This document shows, piece by piece, positions 9,037 to 15,876 of a stretch of 43,754 bases of DNA. Numbering within the stretch: position 1 is the first letter of the stretch; each line of letters opens with the position of its first letter. Source of the DNA: Hyphomicrobium sp. (GTDB taxonomy: Bacteria; Pseudomonadota; Alphaproteobacteria; Rhizobiales; Hyphomicrobiaceae); NCBI GenBank assembly GCA_013141015.1, contig JABFRT010000005.1:1-43754 (forward strand). Direction: 5' to 3'. The notes beneath the pieces are model-generated. The model worked only from the letters and a program-made list of their open reading frames with translations, was not told the DNA's origin and made no database searches. The translations under genes were made by a program, and so were the position numbers.

Positions 9037-9315
9037 ATGACGACGTACCATGCGAGAATGCTCGACGCGAGTACCAGCGGCGAAGGACTGTATCCGTTTG
9101 AAGGTCCTGCCGACCTGATGGCGAAAACAGCGGACGAGATCGTCAACGCATTTTTTGCGCACGTCGAAGACCAAATTCTATCATCGCATGCCGATTGGGA
9201 AATCAACGGCATCATGAAAAACAAGGAGCGAGGTGTCGTAACGGCGATTGGATCGCTTATTCCAGAGCGCGGCGATATCCCGCTGCCATTTCTTCTGATG
9301 ATTTCCGTCAATTAG
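9037..9315 (+). CDS. hypothetical protein, divergent from fabI operon
   Basis: A 92-residue soluble acidic protein that I do not recognise. A good ribosome-binding site (GGGAGG) lies 7 bases before the ATG, and coding periodicity is clear. Residues ~25-55 form a likely amphipathic helix (DLMAKTADEIVNAFFAHVED). There are no cysteines, signal peptide or membrane segment. It is divergently transcribed from fabI and followed by a hairpin terminator at 9365-9397, so it is probably monocistronic. Function unknown. Confidence 0.65.
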   Translation: MTTYHARMLDASTSGEGLYPFEGPADLMAKTADEIVNAFFAHVEDQILSSHADWEINGIMKNKERGVVTAIGSLIPERGDIPLPFLLMISVN

Positions 9316-9364
9316 CAACGTGCGATGCGCAGGCTCGCACACCGGTAGATAGAGACCTTCCCAA

Positions 9365-9397
9365 CAAAAAAGCCCGGCGACGGACGCCGGACTTTTG
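9365..9397. terminator. bidirectional intrinsic terminator
   Basis: A GCCCGGCG/CGCCGGAC stem with a short loop, flanked by an A tract on the left and a T tract on the right, can act on both strands. It serves the plus-strand gene ending at 9315 and the minus-strand gene ending at 9423. Confidence 0.8.
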
Positions 9398-9422
9398 GGA
9401 TGGGCCTCAAGTTAGCGCGCAT

Positions 9423-9644
9423 TTAGCCGCCGTCATCGAGACCGAAACGGTGAAGCGCCGCGCGAGCACGACTTCCATGGACCGCATCTGTCGATAACTT
9501 GCCGAGTGCGTGCACCGTTGACGTAAGTTCACGGCGCGCGCGCAATCTGTGGAAGGTATTTACGAAATCTGCTTCGGATGCCTCACACAAAAATTGTGCG
9601 AAAGTCCGAACTTCGGAGGCATTGTGTTCATTGTCAGGCGACAT
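9423..9644 (-). CDS. small hypothetical protein
   Basis: About 73 residues from the ATG at 9644, which has GGAG 7 bases upstream. A longer frame to 9716 lacks such a site. The product is hydrophilic, with a Cys in FAQFLCEASEAD and an Arg-rich middle (HRLRARRELT). It ends just before the bidirectional terminator at 9365-9397, which supports a real transcript. No family recognised. Confidence 0.45.
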   Translation of the reverse strand: MSPDNEHNASEVRTFAQFLCEASEADFVNTFHRLRARRELTSTVHALGKLSTDAVHGSRARAALHRFGLDDGG

Positions 9645-9846
9645 TTGGAGTCTCCATATTCTAAACGAACTTTCAACGACTTGGGCTCGCGCAAATTGTG
9701 CGGCTGCAAGCGACATTTGATCACTTTGCTGAGCTTTTGATGTTAGGCTCGATAACGTCCGGCAATTTCACGAGTATGGGCCGCCTGCGGGGAGTAGGAG
9801 TGGCGGCCGGCTTAGCCGCAACCGCAGGGCGCGGAGCCTTGCTGCG

Positions 9847-10005
9847 CTATGGATTCTTCTTTTGCTTCGGGTGTACCGACCCCTTGGCAACGGCGACCGC
9901 CAGCGCCTTGTTTGCCTTGGCCAGCTTTTTGAGCGTGACTTTGATTTTTGCGATCTCAGAAACAATGAGATTCAGCTTCTTACTTTTGCCGCGCAACTTG
10001 GACAC
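9847..10005 (-). CDS. candidate 52-residue lysine-rich small protein
   Basis: A GTG-initiated frame with GGGAG about 9 bases upstream encodes a very basic helical peptide. It contains the heptad-like run VSEIAKIKVTLKKLAKANKALAVAVAKG and ends in PKQKKNP. Lys makes up roughly a quarter of the residues. It resembles small histone-like or coiled-coil tails in composition only. No homologue recognised; composition bias could mimic coding. Confidence 0.4.
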   Translation of the reverse strand: MSKLRGKSKKLNLIVSEIAKIKVTLKKLAKANKALAVAVAKGSVHPKQKKNP

Positions 10006-10687
10006 GAAACGCCACTCCCCAACGCCGACGCCAGCAGGCCTTTAGCACAGCCACGCTGGGGAGTTTAGAGTTTTCTTGTGAATGCGTCCGTCGGCGCCAT
10101 ACATACCGCCTTGTCTCGTCGGCGAAGCGTCAGCGTCGAGGTTTGGATACTGTCGCCTCCTTTCGTCCGACCCCTGCTCAATGTCCACTGACGTTGCTTC
10201 TTTTTGTGAAATGGATTTGAACATCGAAGCTCTTTGCTGGTCAATGATGACCGCTCAGGAGAACCCCACTGCTTCCGGAACTTTGATCGCGCTCATGAGG
10301 CAGTGCGGCGCTCTCACAACGGACCAGATCGAATGCACGGAGGCAGAAAGCACATTGCCGCTGATCGTCCATGTCCCGCATCGGTCGGCTCTGGCCCAGA
10401 CTGTCTTTGTTCTCCCAATCTATGAGCGTCCGGAATTGGGGGTATGCGTCGGCGGCTGCCAAGTCGTTCCCTGCTACGCTGGAGCAAAGCGCGCGGCATC
10501 TGCATGCAATCTTGTACTTTGTTCCGAATACAACCAGCTTCAAGCTCGAATGCGCATTCTTGGCCATGACTACAATAGCTTAATCACTCCCCCGCAACCA
10601 ATTTTCCCATATAAATCGGCACTTTTTCGAGACGCTGGCAAACCTCGCCAGAGCGTCAAGCCTTGCAGCAAACATCAACTCGGCAAA
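10006..10687. other. gene-poor stretch with ambiguous overlapping ORFs
   Basis: No gene here can be assigned with confidence. Minus-strand frames at 10042-10224 (60 codons) and 10241-10567 (108 codons, several Cys, CAFCLRAFD) have plausible codon patterns but weak initiation regions. A plus-strand frame at 10082-10735 runs through the strong terminator at 10688-10724 and has no ribosome-binding site. At most one of these sets can be real. The terminator suggests a transcript ends here, possibly a small protein or small RNA. Confidence 0.4.
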
Positions 10688-10724
10688 GAAAAAGGGCCGG
10701 GGTTTTGGCCCCCGGCCCTTTTCT
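10688..10724. terminator. strong bidirectional hairpin terminator
   Basis: GGGCCGGGG (10694-10702) pairs with CCCCGGCCC (10710-10718) around a TTTTGG-containing loop. An A-rich left flank and a TTTT right flank give a terminator shape on both strands. Confidence 0.8.
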
Positions 10725-10925
10725 CTGCGCGATAATGCTTGGTCAAAACGCGCATGGCTTCGTGTCGCTACTGGAGAGAAAACCATGCTCCGGCATTTTG
10801 GATAATGTCTCCGGCAGGCCGGTAACAGGCGGAGTGCCCACTGCATTTGGCCTCGATGCTGGAGAGCCTACCGTTCGACGCGCAAGGTCGATAGTCCCGG
10901 CGAAAAGCTGGCGCAAATCTAAGCA

Positions 10926-11042
10926 ATGCAGATCTTGTTATTTGAAAAGCCGGGAGAAGCAGCTCCTTATGGCGATGCCGGTCAATTGTTGGCTGGCCGC
11001 GGTGATTTCAAATGCGACTTGCGCCGCGTGATCAAACGCTAA
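10926..11042 (+). CDS. candidate 38-residue small ORF
   Basis: ATG-initiated frame with codon usage like the neighbours, encoding MQILLFEKPGEAAPYGD and a basic end (CDLRRVIKR). No convincing ribosome-binding site is seen and no family is recognised. It lies between the terminator at 10724 and the Cys-rich leader ORF at 11087. It could be an upstream part of the same leader transcript. Confidence 0.25.
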   Translation: MQILLFEKPGEAAPYGDAGQLLAGRGDFKCDLRRVIKR

Positions 11043-11086
11043 GGTGTTGCGATTACTGATCGCGACCTCCCATCATGGAGACCGCT

Positions 11087-11173
11087 ATGAACCGAAAATG
11101 TGTTGAACGCTTGCTTGACCCCGCCGTCAATGCGCATAGCCCGATGTGTTGCTGCGCAATGCGCTGCTGCTAG
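11087..11173 (+). CDS. putative cysteine-rich leader peptide
   Basis: A 28-codon ORF with a good ribosome-binding site (GGAG, 6 bases before the ATG). Five of its last nine residues are Cys (MCCCAMRCC) and a sixth lies near the start. The TAG stop sits in the loop of a perfect 7-bp hairpin (GCGCTGC 11161-11167 with GCAGCGC 11174-11180). A ribosome slowed at the Cys codons would therefore cover the hairpin and change folding downstream. Polycysteine upstream ORFs that respond to cysteine are described in mycobacteria. The same role here is inferred from the codon cluster and from the sulfur genes that follow. Directly downstream are two small genes at 11260 and 11466. Confidence 0.6.
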   Translation: MNRKCVERLLDPAVNAHSPMCCCAMRCC

Positions 11174-11259
11174 GCAGCGCTGTCAGTCCGCAGGCAAATC
11201 GCAAAATTCACTAATCCAATATTGAAAGGGTGCAGGCGCCAGCCAGCACATGAGGTGTC

Positions 11260-11469
11260 ATGACTCAATCTTACGTTATCGAAGTCGGCGAAGACCAAGC
11301 TGGGCTTGTCATTCGCGAACTTGGCGAACGCGACTTCCAATTTCATGCGGCAAACTCCCGCTACAAGGCCCTTGAAGGGCGGCTGTTCGCCAATCCGTTG
11401 CTTGCGGAACGCGCAGCCATTGCCCACATCTCGCGCCGCCGCTCCTATACATCAGGAGCGCAGAAATGA
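11260..11469 (+). CDS. small hypothetical protein downstream of Cys-rich leader
   Basis: A 69-residue protein; GAGG lies 4 bases before the ATG. It begins with strand-like segments (SYVIEVGEDQAGLVIREL, DFQFHAANSRYKALEGRLF) and ends in a basic tail (HISRRRSY). The TGA overlaps the next ATG (ATGA), so it is coupled to the gene at 11466. The family is not recognised. Because the cysteine-rich leader at 11087 precedes it with no terminator between, it may respond to cysteine or sulfur supply; that is inference. Confidence 0.6.
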   Translation: MTQSYVIEVGEDQAGLVIRELGERDFQFHAANSRYKALEGRLFANPLLAERAAIAHISRRRSYTSGAQK

Positions 11470-11645
11470 GCAAACCGAGCAGCTATTTTACGCGGCTTCG
11501 CGACAAGAAGATCCGCGTGCCGGGCCGCAAGCGCTCCGTCGGCCAACAGGCGGGGCCGCATCCCGCAATTGGCAAGGATGCCGCACGCGACCGCCCCGGA
11601 CGGCTGGAGCATAGCGCCGACCGCGAACCTGTCTCTGAATTGTAA
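11466..11645 (+). CDS. small basic hypothetical protein
   Basis: A 59-residue, very basic, probably disordered protein (RLRDKKIRVPGRKRSVG then a Pro/Asp/Arg-rich end). AGGAG lies 8 bases before the ATG, and the start overlaps the stop of the preceding 69-residue gene. It ends upstream of the strong terminator at 11706-11750, which closes this small transcription unit. No family recognised; a nucleic-acid-binding role would fit the charge but is not shown. Confidence 0.55.
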   Translation: MSKPSSYFTRLRDKKIRVPGRKRSVGQQAGPHPAIGKDAARDRPGRLEHSADREPVSEL

Positions 11646-11705
11646 CCGGAACGGCCACTCACGCTTTCCCTAGGCTGCCTTCACTTCTCCTGAGGTCAGT
11701 CCACT

Positions 11706-11750
11706 TGAGGCCGGCTCTCGCCTGTCAGCAGGCCGGCCTCATTTTTTTTT
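11706..11750 (+). terminator. intrinsic terminator before sbp
   Basis: TGAGGCCGGC (11706-11715) pairs with GCCGGCCTCA (11732-11741) and is followed by nine T residues. A textbook Rho-independent terminator that separates the small-gene unit from the sulfate-binding protein gene. Confidence 0.92.
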
Positions 11751-11799
11751 GCGCGGGCCTTTGGCTTGCCTCTGGCCAGGCAAATATCACCATTCGCTC

Positions 11800-11825
11800 T
11801 AAGCTCAGACAATTTTCTTCGTTCG
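11800..11825 (+). promoter_or_regulatory. shared sulfur-island motif upstream of first sbp
   Basis: TAAGCTCAGACA followed by a TTTTCTTCGTTCG tract, ending 60 bases before the sbp ATG at 11885. The same arrangement at near-equal spacing is found upstream of the second sbp and of the XRE-cupin gene. A candidate binding site for one of the CysB-like regulators. Confidence 0.45.
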
Positions 11826-11884
11826 CATTCAACGAGAGACCTGAAATGACACGCACCAGCAATAGCAATCAGCTGAGGTTTACA

Positions 11885-12892
11885 ATGTCCATCGGAAAAG
11901 CAGCGTCTTGGGCCGGGTTTACTGCGGCTTTCCTATTCGTGATTTCGGTTGCAGCCCTGGCCGACAACAGCCTGCTGAACGCGTCCTATGATGTTTCCCG
12001 TGAGCTCTACAAAGATATCAACCCGGCATTCGCCGCGTCTTGGAAGAAGTCGGCCAATGTGGATGTCGATGTTAAGCAGGCCCATGGTGGTTCGACCAAA
12101 CAAGCCCAAGCGGTCGCTGAGGGTCTTGAAGCCGATGTCGTCACGCTCAATCAACCGACCGACCTCGATTTCCTCGCCGGAAAAGGTGTTGTCAGCGCTG
12201 ACTGGCGCAAGGACTTTCCGAACGGCGCCGCACCTTATACCACAACCACGGTATTCCTGGTCCGCAAAGGCAATCCGAAGGGCATAAAGGACTGGGATGA
12301 TCTGGTGAAGTCGGGCATTTCAGTGGTCATTCCAAATCCCAAGACGTCCGGCAATGGCCGTTACACCTACCTCGCCGCTTGGGGCTACGCGCAGGACAAG
12401 CTCGGCAGCGCCGACAAGGCCCGCGAATTCGTTGGTCAACTCTTCGCCAACGTCCCCGTATTCGATGGCGGCGGGCGCGGCGCGACCACCACGTTTACGC
12501 AACGCGACATCGGCGACGTTCTGGTGACATTCGAGAACGAAGCTGCACTCATCAGCAAGGAGGTTGACGGTAAAAACTTCGAGATCGTCTACCCGTCGCT
12601 GAGCGTCGAAGCCGCGCCGCCCGTCGCAATCGTCAAGACCATTGTCGAGAAGCGCAAATCCGCCGGTCTCGCCAAAGCCTATTTGGACTTCCTTTATAGT
12701 GACGAAGCGCAAACCATTATTGCCAAGCACAACTTCCGGCCGCGCAGCGACGCCGTTCGCAAAGCGGCTGGTAACAACTTCCCAGCGATCAAGACGTTTA
12801 CGGTCGAAGACAAGATTGGCCCCTGGGCTGACGTGCAGAAGACCCACTTCGCAGACGGCGGCATTTACGACCAGGTCACCACCAAGAAGTAG
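11885..12892 (+). CDS. sbp: periplasmic sulfate-binding protein (first copy)
   Basis: Substrate-binding subunit for the sulfate/thiosulfate ABC transporter. An N-terminal signal peptide (positively charged start, hydrophobic core, cleavage after VSVAALA-type ALA) is followed by the Sbp hallmark LLNASYDVSRELY. Anion-site segments follow ([35 protein letters not shown]), then DVLVTFENEA and FLYSDEAQ. Length is 335 residues, typical for Sbp/CysP. I chose the ATG at 11885 (GAGG 7 bases upstream, clean signal peptide); an in-frame ATG at 11846 is the alternative. It stands alone with its own upstream motif and would feed the CysTWA pump at 26671-29494. A second copy is at 23590. Confidence 0.93.
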   Translation: MSIGKAASWAGFTAAFLFVISVAALADNSLLNASYDVSRELYKDINPAFAASWKKSANVDVDVKQAHGGSTKQAQAVAEGLEADVVTLNQPTDLDFLAGKGVVSADWRKDFPNGAAPYTTTTVFLVRKGNPKGIKDWDDLVKSGISVVIPNPKTSGNGRYTYLAAWGYAQDKLGSADKAREFVGQLFANVPVFDGGGRGATTTFTQRDIGDVLVTFENEAALISKEVDGKNFEIVYPSLSVEAAPPVAIVKTIVEKRKSAGLAKAYLDFLYSDEAQTIIAKHNFRPRSDAVRKAAGNNFPAIKTFTVEDKIGPWADVQKTHFADGGIYDQVTTKK

Positions 12893-12917
12893 CCGCGACG
12901 GGCAACGCGGCCAAAAT

Positions 12918-13685
12918 TCAAAGTGCAGCTTTCGCGGCAATCAACCGATCGGCGATTTCGACAAATCCTGGGCCCCCTGGACCATCCGTGATCCAGGTGG
13001 GCCAGTTTTTGAGCGCGTGGTGGCGCACCGTCGACACACCGACCGAGAGCGGCAACGCCTGAAACATCACCTCGTCATTCTCGGAATCGCCGGCATACAG
13101 AACGCGGGCTGCAAAATCATCAGGCCGCACGCCGAAGCGAGACGTGAGCAGCCGGCTCGACGCCTTGAACTTGTCGCGCGTGCCAAACCAAGCCAGAATC
13201 CACATTGAATTCACTGTGCCGTTGGCGCCGTGACTGTTCAAGAAATTCAGAATGCGCTGGTTATCCTGCGGGTTACTGTAGCGCTGGAAGGCTAGGCAGG
13301 TTTGGCGATATGGCGCATCAAGCGCCGGTTGAAGATCTGGAAACGCTGCCTGCAAAGCTGTCATCAAGCGGTCGCGGTCCGCGCGTGCTGGGTCATCGAA
13401 AAGGTGCCGCTCTAAGCCGATCGCTGACCGTTCAAAGCTCACCCCGCCATTTTCTGCTATAACAGCGGCGACCGGCCACATGCTGGCGATCAGCGATCCC
13501 CATCCGGCCGACGCAGCCGTAACCGGCACGACCTTGATCTCTGCGCGCGCCAGACGCTCAAGAGCATTCAGCGTTGGGCTTTCAAGCTGGCCGCCGTTTG
13601 TCAGTGTGTCGTCAACGTCGGTTAAGACGAAGTCGACCGCCTGCAGACGAGAGAATTCGGCGCTGGACCAGGGCTTCATTTGCAA
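12918..13685 (-). CDS. HAD-superfamily hydrolase (IIB type)
   Basis: A 255-residue phosphatase-like protein. The HAD nucleophile motif is LTDVDDTLTNGG at residues ~21-32. Motif II is near VVPVTAAS, and motif III/IV is LYAGDSENDEVMFQA. The layout with a C2 cap resembles mannosyl-3-phosphoglycerate or sucrose-phosphate phosphatases and Cof-type sugar phosphatases, so the substrate is probably a phosphorylated sugar or cofactor. It converges on sbp and diverges from the serine acetyltransferase gene. A link to sulfur metabolism is only positional. The second Met (13679) could be the true start. Confidence 0.8.
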   Translation of the reverse strand: MQMKPWSSAEFSRLQAVDFVLTDVDDTLTNGGQLESPTLNALERLARAEIKVVPVTAASAGWGSLIASMWPVAAVIAENGGVSFERSAIGLERHLFDDPARADRDRLMTALQAAFPDLQPALDAPYRQTCLAFQRYSNPQDNQRILNFLNSHGANGTVNSMWILAWFGTRDKFKASSRLLTSRFGVRPDDFAARVLYAGDSENDEVMFQALPLSVGVSTVRHHALKNWPTWITDGPGGPGFVEIADRLIAAKAAL

Positions 13686-13760
13686 CGTCTTCCTGGGTGT
13701 TGGGACCCTTCCGCCTTAAGCGCCGGATGCAGGAATTGCCAATCCCTGTTTGGAATTTGC

Positions 13761-13780
13761 TTATCAGGTCTTCTTCGTTC
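13761..13780 (+). promoter_or_regulatory. weaker copy of the sulfur-island motif upstream of serine acetyltransferase
   Basis: TTATCAGG followed by TCTTCTTCGTTC. It shares the TTCTTCGTTC half with the sbp and XRE-cupin sites but not the TAAGCT half. It lies 134 bases before the ATG at 13914. Weak evidence. Confidence 0.25.
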
Positions 13781-13810
13781 CCGGTTCCGCCCGGCGGACT
13801 TATGAAAACG

Positions 13811-13829
13811 TTAAGTTGGCTAACTTCAA
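13811..13829. promoter_or_regulatory. dyad upstream of serine acetyltransferase/encapsulin operon
   Basis: TTAAGTT-GGCTA-ACTTCAA is an almost perfect inverted repeat (arms AAGTT/AACTT at 13813-13826) in the region between divergent genes, 85 bases before the ATG. A possible operator; the regulator is unknown. Confidence 0.35.
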
Positions 13830-13913
13830 ATTTTGGACAAGCCCGCACCGGCCAGTGTGACCTGGCTGGGGTCGGCGCTTGGTTCAAGAATCCATCAGCA
13901 AGGGGCACGTCCA

Positions 13914-14870
13914 ATGACAGCTATCGACCCACAGACGGCTAAAACGCAACCCGATTGGCTGTCCATTCCGCTCGATCAGATCGTTTGGAAATTGCGCGCC
14001 TCGCGAACCCGCGCGCGTAACTCTATCGCCAAGTCGGCCTATGCCCGCGAACTTCCCAATCCTGAAGTTGCGGCTGCGGTCGTAAAGAGCATTTACGCGG
14101 CGCTGTTTCCGCGCCACGGCGGCGGCCAGGACGGCACGGATGAAGGAATAGACTATTTCGTCGGCTTTAAACTCAATACAGCATTGCGCAGCTTGCGCGG
14201 GTTGTTATTGCAGGAGTTACGGTTTTCGTTTGCCCAGCAAAAGCAGGATGACACGGCAATCGAGTCGGCAGTCGCCTCTATCCTGCAAGACTTTGCCGAA
14301 GGTCTTCCTGATGTGCGCGAAAATCTTCTCTCAGACGTGCGCGCTGCATTCGATGGCGATCCCGCCGCACAAACGACTGAAGAAATATTGCTTAGCTACC
14401 CCGGCATCCGCGCGATTTATCATCATCGCCTCGCGCACGAACTTTATCGCCTTGGCGCGCCGATTGTTGCGCGCATCATCGCGGAAATTTCGCATTCGGC
14501 GACCGGCATCGATATTCACCCTGGCGCGCGGATCGGCGGCAGCTTCTTTATCGATCACGGCACCGGCGTTGTGATCGGCGAGACTGCCGTTATCGGCGAA
14601 CGCGTGCGCCTTTATCAGGCCGTCACGCTTGGCGCCAAACGCTTCACTGTTGAGGAGAGCGGTGCGCTGACCAAGGGGGAACCGCGCCATCCGATTGTCG
14701 AGGATGACGTTGTTATTTATGCAGGCGCAACGGTGCTCGGCCGCGTCACCATCGGCCATGGCTCATCAATCGGCGGCAATGTGTGGCTGACGCGCAGCGT
14801 GCCGCCCTTCAGCAACATCGTGCAGGCACAGGCGCGCAGCGAAACCTTCGAAAGCGGCGGCGGAATATAA
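13914..14870 (+). CDS. epsC: serine O-acetyltransferase, EpsC type
   Basis: Makes O-acetylserine from serine and acetyl-CoA, the first step of cysteine synthesis. A long helical N-terminal half (~residues 1-190) precedes a left-handed beta-helix of hexapeptide repeats with the acetyltransferase signature IDIHPGARIGGSFFIDHGTG, then VVIGETAVIGERVRLYQ. Length is 318 residues, fitting the longer EpsC branch more than enterobacterial CysE. The ATG at 13914 has AGGGG about 8 bases upstream. Downstream are the encapsulin shell and cysteine desulfurase genes. Serine acetyltransferases are recurrent neighbours of Family 2A encapsulins, so it probably supplies cysteine (with CysK at 19193) to the nanocompartment enzyme. 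Confidence 0.92.
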   Translation: MTAIDPQTAKTQPDWLSIPLDQIVWKLRASRTRARNSIAKSAYARELPNPEVAAAVVKSIYAALFPRHGGGQDGTDEGIDYFVGFKLNTALRSLRGLLLQELRFSFAQQKQDDTAIESAVASILQDFAEGLPDVRENLLSDVRAAFDGDPAAQTTEEILLSYPGIRAIYHHRLAHELYRLGAPIVARIIAEISHSATGIDIHPGARIGGSFFIDHGTGVVIGETAVIGERVRLYQAVTLGAKRFTVEESGALTKGEPRHPIVEDDVVIYAGATVLGRVTIGHGSSIGGNVWLTRSVPPFSNIVQAQARSETFESGGGI

Positions 14871-14925
14871 TTCCAATATAACATCGTTGATTGGTGCGGG
14901 CATTTCGTGCCTATGCTTATTTTGG

Positions 14926-14939
14926 GAAATTTGAATTTC
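14926..14939. promoter_or_regulatory. palindrome just upstream of encapsulin gene
   Basis: GAAATT-TG-AATTTC is a perfect inverted repeat 25 bases before the shell-gene ATG, in the AT-rich 94-base gap after the acetyltransferase gene. It could be an operator or part of an internal promoter that lets shell and cargo be expressed separately. Confidence 0.35.
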
Positions 14940-14964
14940 TAATATCACGGAATAGGGGAACGCA

Positions 14965-15876
14965 ATGGCAGACGAAGTTCAATCGGCACTCGGGGATATC
15001 GCGGCCCGGCAATTAGCCAACGCAACGAAAACCGTACCGCAAATGACAAGCATCACGCCGCGCTGGCTGGTGCACTTCTTGAACTGGGTGCCTGTCGAAG
15101 CCGGCATTTATCGCGTCAACAAAGTGCGTGATGCGTCAAGCGTTGAAGTCGCCTGTTCGCTACGCGATGAGCGCGTGCTGCCGCAGACCTATGTCGACTA
15201 CATCGAAAACCCGCGCGAGTATCTGCTGAGCGCTGTGCAGACTGTTCTCGACGTGCATACCCGCGTGTCGGATCTGTATTCCATTCCGCACAACCAGATT
15301 AAAGAGCAGCTGCGCCTCACAATCGAAACGGTGAAAGAGCGCCAAGAAGCCGAACTGATCAACAACAAGGAATACGGCCTGCTGGCTCATGCCGCCGCGT
15401 CGCAGAAGATCAAGACCCGCACCGGCGCACCGACGCCCGACGATCTTGATGAGCTGATCGCCAAGGTTTGGAAAGAGCCGGCATTCTTCTTGGCGCATCC
15501 GCTCGCCATCGCAGCCTTCGGCCGTGAATGCACCCGCCGTGGTGTGCCGCCGCCGACCATTACGCTGTTTGGCTCGCCGTTCCTCACCTGGCGCGGCATT
15601 CCGCTCATTCCGTCCGACAAGGTCGAAGTCAAGGGCGGCAAAACCAACATCCTCTTGATCCGCACCGGCGAAGCCAAGCAAGGCGTGGTCGGTCTGTTCC
15701 AACCGGGTTTGCCGGGCGAATTGACCAAGGGGCTTTCGGTTCGCTTCATGGGCATCAACGATCAGGCGATCGCGTCCTACCTCGTATCGCTCTATTGCTC
15801 GCTCGCCGTGCTGACGGACGATGCACTCGGCGTTCTGGAAGGCGTCGAAGTGGGCAAGTACCATGTCTATAGCTGA
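14965..15876 (+). CDS. Family 2A encapsulin shell protein (SrpI-like)
   Basis: An HK97-fold capsid-like protein that self-assembles into a protein nanocompartment. Supporting features are the 303-residue length, an N-arm, the E-loop/P-domain pattern (TSITPRWLVHFLNWVPVEAGIYRVNKV) and the late segments PTITLFGSPFLTWRGIPLIPSDKV and VVGLFQPGLPGEL, which I recognise from the SrpI/Family 2 encapsulin group. There is no inserted cyclic-nucleotide-binding domain, so it is 2A not 2B. AGGGGAA precedes the ATG. Its 3' end overlaps the start of the cysteine desulfurase gene by 14 bases, the diagnostic cargo arrangement. Related shells hold cysteine desulfurase and, in Acinetobacter, store elemental sulfur. 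The same role here is inferred. Confidence 0.93.
   Translation: MADEVQSALGDIAARQLANATKTVPQMTSITPRWLVHFLNWVPVEAGIYRVNKVRDASSVEVACSLRDERVLPQTYVDYIENPREYLLSAVQTVLDVHTRVSDLYSIPHNQIKEQLRLTIETVKERQEAELINNKEYGLLAHAAASQKIKTRTGAPTPDDLDELIAKVWKEPAFFLAHPLAIAAFGRECTRRGVPPPTITLFGSPFLTWRGIPLIPSDKVEVKGGKTNILLIRTGEAKQGVVGLFQPGLPGELTKGLSVRFMGINDQAIASYLVSLYCSLAVLTDDALGVLEGVEVGKYHVYS

Noticed and set aside
10082-10735. 217-codon plus-strand ORF
   Set aside because: No ribosome-binding site, and it reads straight through the strong hairpin terminator at 10688-10724; probably a chance open frame.
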